DNA of 64,000 bases from JBBQNR01 sp963774075 (GCA_963774075.1 CAVZDP010000005.1:372001-436000), one strand, 5' to 3'. Numbered from the stretch's first letter, positions 1-9,279 are shown. Notes: generated by a model from the sequence alone, not told the origin. Made by a program: numbers and translations.

Positions 1-1
1 C

Positions 2-1744
2 GCTTTCCCGGGCGAGGGCGTGGTCGCCGAGACGCTCAACCTCCAAGCGCTGGCCGGCTACTCGACCGGCGGCACCATCCACGTGATCGCCAACAACCAG
101 GTCGGCTTCACGACCGAGCCGCAGGAGTCGCGCTCGACGCGCTACGCCTCGGACCTGGCGAAGGGATTCGACGTCCCGATCGTGCACGTGAACGCGGACG
201 ACCCCGAGGCCTGCATCGTCGCCGTGCGATTGGCGATGGCCTACCGCAACGAGTTCTCGCGCGACATCGTGATCGACCTGATCGGATACCGGCGCTACGG
301 CCACAACGAGACGGACGAGCCGGCGTACACGCAACCGCTCATGTACGAGCTGATCCGCAAGCACCCGCCGGTACGCGAGCTCTACGCGACGGCGCTGGTG
401 GCGCAGGGGCTGGTCACTGCGGAGGAGGTGGAGGAGCAGATGCGCGCGGTGCAGGCGAAGCTGGCCGAGGCGCACGAGGAGGTAAAGACGTTCTCGCCCG
501 AGCCTCGCACCGAGGAGGTGTTCCTCGACCGCTCGCGCAGCGTGGAGCCGCAGACGGCCGTGACCGTCGAGCTCTTGCTCGAGCTGAACCGCCAGCTCTT
601 CTCCACGCCGGAGGGCTTCAACGTCCACCGCAAGCTTCGCCCCCAGCGCGAGAAGCGCCTGAAGATCGGCCCCGACGATCCGGTCGACTGGGGCCACGCG
701 GAGGCGCTCGCGTTCGCCTCCCTGCTCGCCGACGCGGTCCCGCTGCGCCTGACCGGCCAGGACAGCTTGAGGGGCACCTTCAGCCAGCGCCACCTCCAGC
801 TCGTGGACGCCGAGACGGGAAGGAAGTTCGCGCCCGTTCAGCATCTGAACGAGGCCAAGGCGCCGTTCGAGCTCCACAACAGCCCGCTGTCCGAGATCGC
901 GGCGCTCGGCTTCGAGTACGGCTACAGCGCGGCGGCGTCCGAGGCCTTCGTCATCTGGGAGGCGCAGTTCGGCGACTTCGTCAACGCCGCGCAGGTGGTC
1001 GTCGATCAGTTCCTGGTGTCGGGCCTGGCGAAATGGGATGAGACGGCGAGCCTCACGCTATTGCTGCCGCATGGGTACGAGGGCGCCGGGCCCGAGCACT
1101 CGAGCGGTCGCGTGGAGCGCTTCCTGACGCTCGCCGCCGAGGGCAACATCCGGGTTGCCAACGTCTCGACGCCGGCGCAGTACTTCCACCTGCTGCGGCG
1201 CCAGGCGCTCATCGAGAAGCGGCGGCCGCTGGTCGTGTTCACGCCGAAGAGCCTGCTGCGCGAGCAGCGCTCGTTCTCGCCGCTGCGCGAGCTGTCAATC
1301 GGCACTCTCCAGCGCGTGATCGACGACCCCAACCGCTCGAACGCTCGCGACAAGGTCGCGCGCCTTCTGTTCTGCACCGGGCGCATCTACTACGACCTCG
1401 TCGGAGACGAGCGCTACGACGACGAGCGGATCGCCGTCGCGCGCGTGGAGCTGCTCTATCCGTTCCCCTACGAGGAGATCGAGCAGCTGATCGCCTCGTA
1501 CCCGAATGTGCGCGAGGTGATCTGGGTCCAGGAGGAGCCGAAGAACATGGGCGCCCGCAGGTTCATGTTCACGCGCGCTCGCGAACGCGAGATGATGCCG
1601 CCCGGCGTGGCGCTCGCCTACATCGGTCGCCCCTACCGGGCGAGCCCCGGAGAGGGATACCCCGCCGCCCACCACGTGGAGCAGGAGCGGATCATCAGCG
1701 AGGCGTTGACGATCGACGAGGCGATGACGGCCTCGCTGCAGTAG
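2..1744 (+). CDS. sucA: 2-oxoglutarate dehydrogenase E1 component, C-terminal part (5' partial)
   Basis: The frame is open from the window edge, so the N-terminal half is missing and about 580 C-terminal residues are seen. The E1 enzyme decarboxylates 2-oxoglutarate with thiamine diphosphate in the TCA cycle. Visible hallmarks are the central region FPGEGVVAETLNLQALAGY, the NNQVGFTT segment, the GYRRYGHNETDEPAYTQP block, the pyrimidine-binding domain with LPHGYEGAGPEHSS, and the C-terminal EEPKNMGA motif. In many actinobacteria E1 is fused to an E2-like domain (kgd); whether that holds here cannot be seen. The gene converges on the thioredoxin-like operon with a gap of about 70 bases. Confidence 0.96.
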   Translation, partial: AFPGEGVVAETLNLQALAGYSTGGTIHVIANNQVGFTTEPQESRSTRYASDLAKGFDVPIVHVNADDPEACIVAVRLAMAYRNEFSRDIVIDLIGYRRYGHNETDEPAYTQPLMYELIRKHPPVRELYATALVAQGLVTAEEVEEQMRAVQAKLAEAHEEVKTFSPEPRTEEVFLDRSRSVEPQTAVTVELLLELNRQLFSTPEGFNVHRKLRPQREKRLKIGPDDPVDWGHAEALAFASLLADAVPLRLTGQDSLRGTFSQRHLQLVDAETGRKFAPVQHLNEAKAPFELHNSPLSEIAALGFEYGYSAAASEAFVIWEAQFGDFVNAAQVVVDQFLVSGLAKWDETASLTLLLPHGYEGAGPEHSSGRVERFLTLAAEGNIRVANVSTPAQYFHLLRRQALIEKRRPLVVFTPKSLLREQRSFSPLRELSIGTLQRVIDDPNRSNARDKVARLLFCTGRIYYDLVGDERYDDERIAVARVELLYPFPYEEIEQLIASYPNVREVIWVQEEPKNMGARRFMFTRAREREMMPPGVALAYIGRPYRASPGEGYPAAHHVEQERIISEALTIDEAMTASLQ

Positions 1745-1817
1745 CGGAGGGAGAGGGCGAGCGGGCGCAGAACCAGGTAGTCCCCTTCCTGGGCGCGCGC
1801 CGCGGCGCCTGATGCGC

Positions 1818-2366
1818 TCACGCCCTCCACTTGACGGAGCAGCCGACCGGCTCGGTCTCCGACGGGTCGGGGTCGCGGCCTTCGAGCAGCGCGTCCAGCG
1901 CGTCACGCAGCCAGCGCGCTCCCTGCGATGGGTCTCCGTAGTCGGCGTCGGGCGCGCCGCGGTAACGCAGCCGCAGCTCGGGGTCGAGCACGAACACGTC
2001 CGGCGTCACCTTCGCGCCGAAGCTCGCCGCCACGTCCTGGCTCTCGTCGTGGAGGTACGGCAGCGGCCATTGCTCGGCGCGCACGCGCTCGCGCATCGCC
2101 TCCAGAGAGTCGCGCGGATAGCGCTTGGCGTCGTTTGAGTTGATCGCCAGGAACCGCACGCCGCGGGCGCCGTAATCGCTTGCGGCGTCCGCGATGCGGT
2201 CCTGCCACGCGAGCGCGTATGGACAGTGGTTGCACGTGAAGACGACCACGGTCGCCTTCGCATCGCCTCCCGCCTCGATTGCATGGCGCTCTCCCTCGGT
2301 GTCCGGCAGCTCGAACGCGGGCGCCGTGTCACCGATCGAGATGCCGGTCGTGGTCGTGTCAGCCAC
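1818..2366 (-). CDS. Thioredoxin-fold family protein (AhpC/TSA-redoxin type)
   Basis: A 182-residue cytoplasmic thioredoxin-like protein with no signal peptide. The redox motif CNHC lies at residues 45-48 in the block FTCNHCPYA, followed by INSNDAKRYPRD and the cis-Pro-like KVTPDVFVLD. The C-terminal tail has GCSVKW, a signature I know from bacterial proteins annotated simply as thioredoxin family. It would reduce or isomerise thiols or act on peroxides; the substrate is unknown. It is the last gene of a tight three-gene operon, starting 2 bases after the preceding stop, downstream of another thioredoxin-fold protein and a secreted copper-type protein. Confidence 0.88.
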   Translation of the reverse strand: MADTTTTGISIGDTAPAFELPDTEGERHAIEAGGDAKATVVVFTCNHCPYALAWQDRIADAASDYGARGVRFLAINSNDAKRYPRDSLEAMRERVRAEQWPLPYLHDESQDVAASFGAKVTPDVFVLDPELRLRYRGAPDADYGDPSQGARWLRDALDALLEGRDPDPSETEPVGCSVKWRA

Positions 2367-2368
2367 CG

Positions 2369-2698
2369 TCAGCCTCCTCTTTCGATCGACTGCTGCAGGG
2401 CGTCCCGCACGTCGCCCGGGTCCGGCGTCGGCGACGGGCGGCCGTCTCGCAGCCTGTAGAGGCGGCAGGTTAGCCCGTACGGCTCGTCCCCTCCGGTCGG
2501 ATCCACGTCCCTGCCGTCGATGCGGATCGTCGGCGAGCCGACGAAGCGCTCGGCGGCCGCCTCGGACTCGTTCGTCACCTCGCGCAGCTCCACGCTCTCG
2601 GGATCGAGCCCGTGCTCACGGACAGCCTCTCGGAGGTCATCGATGACACGGGGCCACGATGGGCAGCCCTCCCAGTAGAGGAGCTCGATTCGAGGCAC
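2369..2698 (-). CDS. Small thioredoxin-like protein
   Basis: A 109-residue protein beginning MPRIELLYWEGCPSW. It has the beta-alpha-beta start of a thioredoxin/glutaredoxin fold but a single Cys in the first motif (EGCPSW), a VGSPTIRIDGRDV block where thioredoxins carry the cis-Pro, and a second Cys in GLTCRLYR. I know this as a common actinobacterial thioredoxin-like family, sometimes near mercury or organomercurial genes, but its reaction is not established. It lies between the copper-type protein (7 bases before it once the frameshift there is corrected) and the redoxin gene (2 bases after), so the three are probably cotranscribed. Confidence 0.8.
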   Translation of the reverse strand: MPRIELLYWEGCPSWPRVIDDLREAVREHGLDPESVELREVTNESEAAAERFVGSPTIRIDGRDVDPTGGDEPYGLTCRLYRLRDGRPSPTPDPGDVRDALQQSIERGG

Positions 2699-2704
2699 CC
2701 GGTG

Positions 2705-4073
2705 CTAACGCCGCTTCCGCTTGCGCTCGACCGTCACGACTCCGGTCATGCGGGTCGGGTGCAGGCTGCAGAAGAGCTTGTAGCTGCCGGGCTCCTGGAG
2801 CTTCTCGCGGTGGACTGCGCGCGTCGTCGAGGTGCGGCGAGGAGAAGCCGAGCGGCCCGTTGGCGACCGTCACGTCGTGCAGGAACGTGCCGTCGAAGCG
2901 CCAGCGCAACACCGACCCTGGCGAGACCCGTACTCGCTGGCGCTCATAGTAGAAGTCGCCGACGTCGATGGTCGTCTTGCGTCCGAGCCGCTTGATGCGG
3001 CCCTTCGGCTTGCGCGCGAGCGGCACGGTGAAGCTCGGCGGTTCGGCGCGACCGGGCACGCTGGCGGCATGCGTCTCCAAAGGGGGCAGCGGCGCGCAAC
3101 CGTCCGTGACGCCGGCATCGGGCGAGAAGTACAGGCCCATGATGCCCATCACCCGCGTGTGCGGTCGCGCGTTGTCGTAGGAGGCGGTGATGCGCAGCGG
3201 CTGACCGCGCGCGAGCGGGATGCCGGTCGGAGCCATGAAGCCGCTCATGTCGATCGGTCCTGGCTCGTGCAGCACCGGCTTCACGTTGTAGAAGTCGTGG
3301 CTCGGCAACCCGTAGAGCGGCCGGGAGGAGAACACCTCTCGCCCTCCGCAGCCCGGCTGGCTCAAGGCGATGCTCCTGCCGCCCCCGTGTACGTGGCCGC
3401 CGCCGGCGACTATCCGGCCCGGCTCGCGCGCATTCCACGTGATCGAGCGCGAGTGAGTGGAGCCCGCGGTTCCGCCCCCGGGAACGTCGTACACCGGGTC
3501 GGCAAGGCAGTTCTCCACGTCCAGCCAGATCATGTAGGCCGGCGTGAGCGGGCGCTCGCTCTCGTAGGTGACCTTGTATTGGATGTACGCGCGGTCGGGC
3601 GTCGCCCGGTGGTTCATCAGCATCCAGGTCACGATCCAGTAGTCGTCGCCCTTGACCGGGTAGCCGTACCCGGGCGGGAGGCGCAACTTGTTGCGCTCCT
3701 CGCCGGCCGCGTAGAAGCGGTCGGCCAGCGCCGGCAGCTTCGTCTGGTTGTCGAGGCCGGTGAAGATGCTGCAGGTCCGGTCGCGGTGATCGAACTTGCC
3801 GGCCTGGCCGAGGTTCAGGAACACGACGTGGTGCAGCATCAGCCGCTTCGGAGAGATCGGCTGACCCGCCGCGTCCACCACCTCGACCTCCATCCCGGTG
3901 ACGTAGCCGTCGACAAAGGGCTTCGGCACGTTCGAGAGCGCCGTTCCCTGGTCGACCTCGAAGCCGTCGACCTGTACGGGTCCGTACCTGTAGGTGAGCT
4001 CCTGCGCAGCGCCCGCCGGCGTCGCGGCGACCAGTGACGCCGCTACGACAAGCGCGATCGAGAACCTTCTCAT
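2705..4073 (-). CDS. Secreted copper-type protein, PHM-like core plus C-terminal cupredoxin domain, frameshifted
   Basis: The N-terminus is a signal peptide ending near AGA-AQE (residue 23). The core has a His-His pair (81-82, LMLHHVVF), a His at 155 (LMNHRA), a HxH pair at 227/229 (GGGHVHGGG) and Met at 309/312. This order resembles the copper ligands of peptidylglycine monooxygenase (HH, H, HxH, M); plant SURNod19 proteins are another possible relative. The C-terminal part is cupredoxin-like. The literal frame runs to 2637 with a nonsense tail overlapping the next gene. Dropping one base near 2816 restores a cupredoxin ending (FCSLHP then RMTG, the Cys-His-Met copper ligands) that stops at 2705. 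Enzyme activity is inference; the fold assignment is moderate. Confidence 0.72.
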
Positions 4074-4142
4074 CTGAGCTAGAGCTCCGACCCGCAGTCT
4101 CGCGGGCCAAGCCGATTCTAGTCGGCGCTCGTCTTGGGGCGG

Positions 4143-4856
4143 CTAGTTCCCGCCGAGGATGTTGCTGCGCGCGCCCCGACCGCCCGAGCCGCCTCGATCG
4201 ACCCGGCCCTCGGAAGGTTGGATCAGAAGCCAGCCGTCGCCCGAGAAGGCGAGCTGGATCGACTCACCCGAAGCCCGCCCGATCAGCGTCTTGAGGCTGA
4301 CGTCGGTCTTGACGGACGTCTTGACGCCGCTCGACCACGTGATGGCCGCGTTGGGGTCCGCGAACGTGGGAGCCTCGGCGACGTCCAGGAGCAACGGCGG
4401 ACCGTCCGAGAGGACGGCGATGGTCCCCGTCCCGGATAGGACGACGTTGAACAGGCCCCCGGCGATCACGCCCGACGCGCCCTCGACCTTCTTGATGTCC
4501 CAGTCGATGCCCGCGTCGAAGGCGAGCAGGTTCGCGCCGTTGACCGTGAGGCTGTCCTGCTCGAGCTCGACGAGATGGACCTCCTGCGCGTCCTGGGCCA
4601 GGAAAACCTCACCGTTTCCGGACGCCTTCATCAAGGTCACCCCCTCACCGGTCGCCATTTTCTTCAGGAGCCTGCCCATGCCCCCGGAACCGGCATGCTC
4701 GAACTTCACGTCCCCCTGGTAGGCGACCATCGAGCCCGCCTTGGCCTGGATGGCGACGTCCTTCAGCTCGACCTTCAGGAGGCGCGGGTTCTGCAGGGAG
4801 AAGCCCTCGCCACTCTCGGTCTCCTTGAACCTCTGAAGCGACTCTCCGGCGGACAC
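4143..4856 (-). CDS. AIM24 family protein (DUF124)
   Basis: The family signature is clear: FSLQNPRLLKVEL, then AGSMVAYQGDVKFEH, GMGRLLKKMATGEG, GNGEVFLAQDAQEVHLVEL and the double-psi-like core with GGLFNVVLSGTGT. AIM24 proteins are homotrimeric beta-barrel proteins of unclear role in bacteria (in yeast mitochondria AIM24 supports inner-membrane organisation). I place the start at the GTG at 4856 (product about 237 residues) because a longer reading to 4898 would overlap the upstream cyclase. The gene follows that cyclase by 7 bases, as the last member of a methyltransferase-HIT-cyclase operon. Confidence 0.9.
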   Translation of the reverse strand: MSAGESLQRFKETESGEGFSLQNPRLLKVELKDVAIQAKAGSMVAYQGDVKFEHAGSGGMGRLLKKMATGEGVTLMKASGNGEVFLAQDAQEVHLVELEQDSLTVNGANLLAFDAGIDWDIKKVEGASGVIAGGLFNVVLSGTGTIAVLSDGPPLLLDVAEAPTFADPNAAITWSSGVKTSVKTDVSLKTLIGRASGESIQLAFSGDGWLLIQPSEGRVDRGGSGGRGARSNILGGN

Positions 4857-4863
4857 GGGAAGG

Positions 4864-6024
4864 CTACTTCGCGCGCAAGCCGCGGCCTCCTCCCGCATCG
4901 GCCGTCCGGCAGCGAAACAGGGCGATCTGGCCCGGCACGCCTTTTAGGCGGTGACGACCCGCGAAGGACCAGGCGAAGCCGTCGGTCGCCACGTGCCGTA
5001 CCTGCTCGCTTGCCAGCACGCTCGAAGGTTGGGCGACCGCAGTCACGCGGCTGGCAAGGTTGACCGGAGCGCCGTACCAGTCGCCCCAGCGGTTGAGTGC
5101 CTCCCCCATCGCGATCCCGGCCCTGAGCGGCGGCAGCTCGTCACCGGCTTCGGCGGCGTCGACCAGCTCGAGCGCCGCCCCCACCAGCGGCTCGGGCTCG
5201 GACGACACCAGCATCGCGGCGTCGCCGATCATCTTCGTGAGGGACACCGGTGGTCGGGCCACCTCGGAGACGAGCGAGCGAAAGCGCTCCGCCACGGTCC
5301 CGAGGTCCTCCGCCCCGACCTGCTCGCCAAGCCGCGTGAAGCCGACCAGGTCGGCGAAACAGACCGCCACCTCCCGCGTTCCCGTGATCCGACCCTCGGC
5401 GAGGTCGGCAGCGGCGATCATCTCGCTTCGGACCTGCTCCCGCAGATGCGCCGCGTACAGGTACTGAAGCGTCAGGCCCGTCTGCGGCTGCAGCGTGCGG
5501 GCGGCCTCCGCGTACCGAAGACCGACGTCGTGCTCCGTGTCGCCGGGCCGGATGAAAGCCTCCGCCACGAGCAGGCGCGCGGCAGCGGCCGCCTGCGAGG
5601 CCGCCTGCCCAAACGCTCGAGCGCCATCCAGCAGCGACGCCACCGGCAGCCCGGCATCGAGCGCCTGCCGTAGCCTGCGGCCGGCCTCGACGTCGTCGTT
5701 CGAGAACGCCTTCTCGTCCGGCGCCGGGATCGGGAGGCCGGCCGCCCGGCGCTGAGTGATGTAGACGTCGATGTCGATGTCTGATCGCTCGGCCACCTCC
5801 GCGATCGTGTACTTCCCCTCGCTCGCCAGCACCCTCTCGACCGGCAGGATCGCCAGACGGTTCTCGGCGATGGCACGCCTCAACTCCTCGAGCGTCACGC
5901 CCTGGCGATGAAGGTGCTGGAGCAGCTCCAGACGCGCGGCTCGCTTCTTGCCTCGCAGGCCACGCAGAAGCCCCTCGGCCGCGAAGTCCGGGACGTTCCT
6001 TCTTCGCCTGCGAAGACTCGGCAC
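4864..6024 (-). CDS. Class III adenylate cyclase with N-terminal regulatory domain
   Basis: The C-terminal ~170 residues form a class III cyclase domain that makes cAMP from ATP. All key sites are visible: the first metal Asp in FADLVGFTRL (about residue 225), the adenine-selecting Lys and second metal Asp in LTKMIGDA, and the transition-state Asn/Arg in VNLASRV. Residues about 30-200 match the helical Ad_Cy_reg-type regulatory region (VTLEELRRAIAENRL, ASEGKYTIAEVAERSDID, EKAFSNDDV) found in mycobacterial Rv1264/Rv2212-like enzymes, where it senses pH or lipids. No membrane segment. I start at GTG 6024, two bases after the HIT gene stop, because the frame further upstream only shadows that gene. 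Confidence 0.9.
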   Translation of the reverse strand: MPSLRRRRRNVPDFAAEGLLRGLRGKKRAARLELLQHLHRQGVTLEELRRAIAENRLAILPVERVLASEGKYTIAEVAERSDIDIDVYITQRRAAGLPIPAPDEKAFSNDDVEAGRRLRQALDAGLPVASLLDGARAFGQAASQAAAAARLLVAEAFIRPGDTEHDVGLRYAEAARTLQPQTGLTLQYLYAAHLREQVRSEMIAAADLAEGRITGTREVAVCFADLVGFTRLGEQVGAEDLGTVAERFRSLVSEVARPPVSLTKMIGDAAMLVSSEPEPLVGAALELVDAAEAGDELPPLRAGIAMGEALNRWGDWYGAPVNLASRVTAVAQPSSVLASEQVRHVATDGFAWSFAGRHRLKGVPGQIALFRCRTADAGGGRGLRAK

Positions 6025-6026
6025 AG

Positions 6027-6500
6027 TCAGCTCCGCAGCGCCGCCACGGCGTCGCTCAGCGCGTGTTGCGTTTCGGTGGCGTGCGCGTCGTCGCGATAGT
6101 TCTGCCTCGGCCAGAAGAACCCGCGCAGGCCATCCCCCTTGGTGCGAGGCACGACGTGGACGTGCAGGTGCGGCACGCTCTGGCTCACGCGGTTGTTGAT
6201 CGCGACGAACGATCCCTGCGCGCCCAAGCCCGTCTCCATCGCGCGGGCCAGAAGCCGCGCGTTCCCGAGCAGCTCCGGAAGCAACTCGTCGGGCAGCTCG
6301 GGCAGCGTCTCGTAGTGGTCGATCGGAACCAGCAGCGAATGCCCGGGGAAGAGCGGCCGGTTGTCGAGGAAGGCGAGCGTGTGCTCGTCCTCGAGCACGC
6401 GGTGTCCGTCGATGCGACCGCGGACCATCGCGCAGAACCTGCAATCGGCTCCCTCGCCGGTGCTCGGGGCCTCCTGCGTGGGCCGCCGCGCAGGCGCCAC
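6027..6500 (-). CDS. HIT family hydrolase (histidine triad)
   Basis: The histidine triad HLHVHVVPR near residue 112 is intact, and the N-terminal half has the usual CRFCAMV, FLDNRPLFPGHSLLVP and VSQSVPHLH blocks. HIT proteins hydrolyse or transfer nucleotidyl groups from dinucleoside polyphosphates or nucleoside phosphoramidates; the exact substrate cannot be read from sequence. Length (157 residues) is normal. A C-x-x-C near the N-terminus (CRFC) suggests half of a zinc site as in many bacterial HIT proteins. It sits between the methyltransferase (7-base gap) and the adenylate cyclase (2-base gap), so it is cotranscribed with a cAMP-producing enzyme. Confidence 0.93.
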   Translation of the reverse strand: MAPARRPTQEAPSTGEGADCRFCAMVRGRIDGHRVLEDEHTLAFLDNRPLFPGHSLLVPIDHYETLPELPDELLPELLGNARLLARAMETGLGAQGSFVAINNRVSQSVPHLHVHVVPRTKGDGLRGFFWPRQNYRDDAHATETQHALSDAVAALRS

Positions 6501-6507
6501 TGCGGCG

Positions 6508-7134
6508 CTAACTCGCCGCGACCGCCCGGCCGATCGCGAGGGTGCGCACGATCGGGGGCGCCTTCGGCATCTCGGCGCGCTCGATCGCCTCGATCCGAAG
6601 CGGCGAGGCCTCGATGAAGGCGGGAGTCGGCCGGTTGCAGTTGCAGCCGTGGCCGAGGCGGAGCCATATCCCGTGGAGCCGGTCCTGCCAGCGGGCGATC
6701 CTCGGGTCCTCGGAGCGCACGTGCTCGAGGAACAGGAACTGCCCGCCGGGCGCCAGCACGCGCTCGATCTCCGCCAGCGAGCCTTGCGGGTCCCGAACCG
6801 TGCAGAGAACGAGCGTGCTCACGACGGTATCGAAGCTCGAGTCCTCGAAGGGCAGCGCCTCCGCGCGTGCCTCGACGATGCGCCCCCGCACGCCCGCTTC
6901 GGCCAGCCTGCGCTCGAGACGCCTCGCCATAGGCTCCTCGGGCTCGGCGAAAACGACCTCGTCCACCGCGTCCGTGTAGTGGGAGGCGTTCAGGCCCGTG
7001 CCGGCCCCGATCTCGAGCACCCTCCCCCGTGCGGAGGCCAGAAGCTCGTGGCGGCGCTCGCGCAGGCCGGCATCCTCGGTTCCGGCGAGCATCCGATCGT
7101 AGAAGGAGGCGAACAGGCGCCCGTAGAGACTCAC
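6508..7134 (-). CDS. Class I SAM-dependent methyltransferase
   Basis: A 208-residue Rossmann methyltransferase. Motif I is VLEIGAGTGLNASHY near residue 40, the acidic end of strand 2 is FAEPEEPM, and the post-I region has ARAEALPFEDSSFDTVVST; later FLEHVRSEDPRIARWQ and the GCNCNRP segment resemble the METTL7/TMT1-like group, some of which methylate thiols. That sub-assignment is tentative. It is the first gene of a four-gene minus-strand operon (methyltransferase, HIT, cyclase, AIM24). The start is ATG at 7134; about 190 bases of non-coding DNA lie upstream. Confidence 0.88.
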   Translation of the reverse strand: MSLYGRLFASFYDRMLAGTEDAGLRERRHELLASARGRVLEIGAGTGLNASHYTDAVDEVVFAEPEEPMARRLERRLAEAGVRGRIVEARAEALPFEDSSFDTVVSTLVLCTVRDPQGSLAEIERVLAPGGQFLFLEHVRSEDPRIARWQDRLHGIWLRLGHGCNCNRPTPAFIEASPLRIEAIERAEMPKAPPIVRTLAIGRAVAAS

Positions 7135-7278
7135 GCGGCAAGCGTATCCCAGCCGAGTCGCATCGGCGATTCGTCCAGACCACGCACGGATCCACCGGCA
7201 GGACCTTGAGGGCGGGCGCTGAACCCTGTAATCACCCCTGACCCCACGCGATCAGATCGCGAGGGTCTCTCCCCGCCC

Positions 7279-7322
7279 GGATGGAGGGGCGGCCGGAACC
7301 GTCCCTCCATCCCCCCCTTTTT
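7279..7322 (+). terminator. Hairpin followed by a T run
   Basis: A 10-bp perfect stem, GGATGGAGGG (7279-7288) with CCCTCCATCC (7303-7312), is followed on the + strand by C5T5 (7313-7322). It has the form of an intrinsic terminator for + transcripts, yet both flanking genes are on the minus strand. It may stop antisense transcription or act as a stem at the 3' end of the epimerase mRNA. The rest of 7135-7328 holds nothing I recognise. Confidence 0.45.
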
Positions 7323-7328
7323 CCGCTA

Positions 7329-8700
7329 TCAAGCTGAGCCGGTTTTACCGAGAACATGGCGCAGCGCCGGCTCGAGCGCAGGGAAGCGGAAGCGGTACCC
7401 CGCCTCGGTCAGCTTCGCCGGCAACACGCGCTGACCGCCGAGCAGCTCGCCCGAGAACTCGCCGACAGCGAGCCGCAGAGCGAAGCCCGGCACGCGCGCG
7501 ACGGCGGGCCGGTGAAGAACGCGCCCCAACGTCTTGGAGAACTCCTTGTTCGTGACCGGGTTGAGGAGCGGTGGCGTTGACGGGGCCCGACAGCGAGCCG
7601 GCTCCCAGCGCGTGCTGTATCGCGCCGACCACATCGTCGATGGCGATCCAGCTCATCCATTGATCGCCCGAGCCGAACGGGCCGCCAACGCCGAGCTTGA
7701 AGGGCGTGAGCATCGCCCCGAGGGCTCCTCCAGACGGGCTGAGGACGACGCCGAAGCGCAGGTTCACCACCGTGATGCCTGCCTCCGCCGCCGGCCGCGT
7801 CGCCTCTTCCCATTCGCCCACGACGTCCGCCAGAAAGCCGGAGCCGGGCGCGCTCGCCTCGGTCAGCTCCTCGTCGCCGCGGTCGCCGTAGTAGCCGATC
7901 GCGGAGGCGCACACGAGCACCGATGGGCGCGGCTCGAGTCCGGCGAGGGTCTCCGCGAGCAGGCGCGTGCCGCGGGTCCGGCTCTCGAGGATGCGCTTCC
8001 TCTTCGCGTCGGTCCAGCGTCCGGCGACGGTCTCTCCGGCGAGATGAACGGCCGCGTTCACTCCGCGAAGCTCGCCCGCGTCCAGCCTGCCGGCGGCCGG
8101 GTCCCACGCGACGGATCCCTCTTTCGTACCGCCGGAGCGCACGAGACGCGTGACCCGGTCGCCGGCTGTGCTCAGCGCCGGCACGAGCGCCGACCCGATC
8201 AAGCCGCTCGCCCCGCTGACCAGAACGTGCTTGCGGCTCGCGGGGGCACCACCTCCCATGCCTGCGTCGCCGGCAACCACCGCGTGCCGATAGCGAAAGG
8301 TGCGCTCGAGAGAGCGCCTCACCAAGGGCGCGAATGGCCGCGTCAACCGTGCTAGCGGAAGCTCGTACTCGATCCGGTCTTCCATCATGCAAGCGCCGCC
8401 GGCGGCCGGCTCGAACGAGTGGGTGTGCTCCCAGCGGGCGAACGGCCCGTCCACCTGCACGTCGCAGAAGCGCACTCCCTCCACGTAGTCGCGGTGCTCC
8501 GCGACCCAGCGTCCGAAGGGCGGCGGGCCGACTCGGAGCACGACCCGCCCGCCATCCTCGATGCCGCCGGCCTGCTTGATCACCTCCACCTTCTGCCAGG
8601 GAGGGACCAGGCGCTCCAGCGCCCCCGGGCGAGCGTGCCAGGCGAACACGTCGCGGGGCGGCGCCTCGATCCTCGACCTGCGCACGAACACCTCCGCCAT
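7329..8700 (-). CDS. SRPBCC domain fused to TIGR01777-type NAD-dependent epimerase, frameshifted
   Basis: Residues 1-140 form an SRPBCC/START-like ligand-binding domain (AEVFVRRSRIEAPPRDVFAW at the start). From about residue 150 comes a TIGR01777/YfcH-type epimerase: HVLVSGASGLIGSALVPAL, HLAGETVAGRWTDAKRKRI, ASAIGYYG, then NLRFGVVLSPSGGALGAM and QWMSWIAIDDVV. The fusion is a known actinobacterial architecture; the substrate is unknown. The literal frame loses homology after GPVNATAP. Removing one base near 7563 gives NPVTNKEFSKTLGRVL and a normal end with LPAKL and a stop at 7329. I start at ATG 8700 because the longer frame antisense to the DUF1360 gene is a shadow. Confidence 0.85.
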
Positions 8701-8742
8701 GCGCACAGTTTCCCCGGACGAGGGCGTGGGTACGCCGGTCAC

Positions 8743-9279
8743 GTGGAAACCGTCTCCACAGTCACGGAGTCTCCGGCTCCCGGGCTGCCCGCACCCGAGA
8801 ACCTGCAGCGGCCCGAGCCCTCGCTGCCACGGGACTACGGCGCCTTGAACGCCGTCTACGTCGCCCTTCTGGCGGCGTTGGTCGCGGCCGCGAGACGGAT
8901 GCCGCCGGAGCGAACTGTCATCACCGCTCCAGAGCTGATCCCCATCGGCGCTGCAAGCTTCTCGCTCTCCAAGACCATCGCGCGCGAGAAGATCGGGACC
9001 TGGGTGCGCGAACCGTTCGTCGAGGAGAGCGGCGGCCGGCGGAGACCGCGTGGGCGGCGCCTGCGGCACGCCGTCGGCGAGCTCGTGACATGCACCCGCT
9101 GCGTCGGCGCCTGGAGCGCACTCGGCCTGGTGGGCCTGCGGGTTACCTCTCCGAGCGCGGGGCGCATCGTCACCGCCGTGCTCGCCACCGCGGCCGTGAA
9201 CGACTTCCTGCACGCGGGCTTCCGGCTCCTCTGCGACGAGGCCAACCAGTCCGGCGTGCCCGAGAGGACTGGCACCTAG
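8743..9279 (+). CDS. DUF1360 family membrane protein
   Basis: About 178 residues from the GTG at 8743. After a Pro-rich N-terminus comes a hydrophobic segment (ALNAVYVALLAALVAAA), then ELIPIGAASFSLSKTIAREKIGTWVREPF, a Cys pair CTRCVGAWSAL followed by a second hydrophobic stretch, and the C-terminal VNDFLHAGFRLLCDEAN. This arrangement matches DUF1360, small sporulation-associated or membrane proteins (YjdJ/YkvI region in bacilli) of unknown biochemistry. The gene is divergent from the epimerase with 42 bases between starts. The start is uncertain since no strong ribosome site is visible. Confidence 0.8.
   Translation: METVSTVTESPAPGLPAPENLQRPEPSLPRDYGALNAVYVALLAALVAAARRMPPERTVITAPELIPIGAASFSLSKTIAREKIGTWVREPFVEESGGRRRPRGRRLRHAVGELVTCTRCVGAWSALGLVGLRVTSPSAGRIVTAVLATAAVNDFLHAGFRLLCDEANQSGVPERTGT

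Noticed and set aside
7279..7322. Terminator of the epimerase gene
   Set aside because: The T run follows the stem on the + strand, whereas the epimerase is transcribed from the minus strand; kept only as a hairpin of uncertain role.
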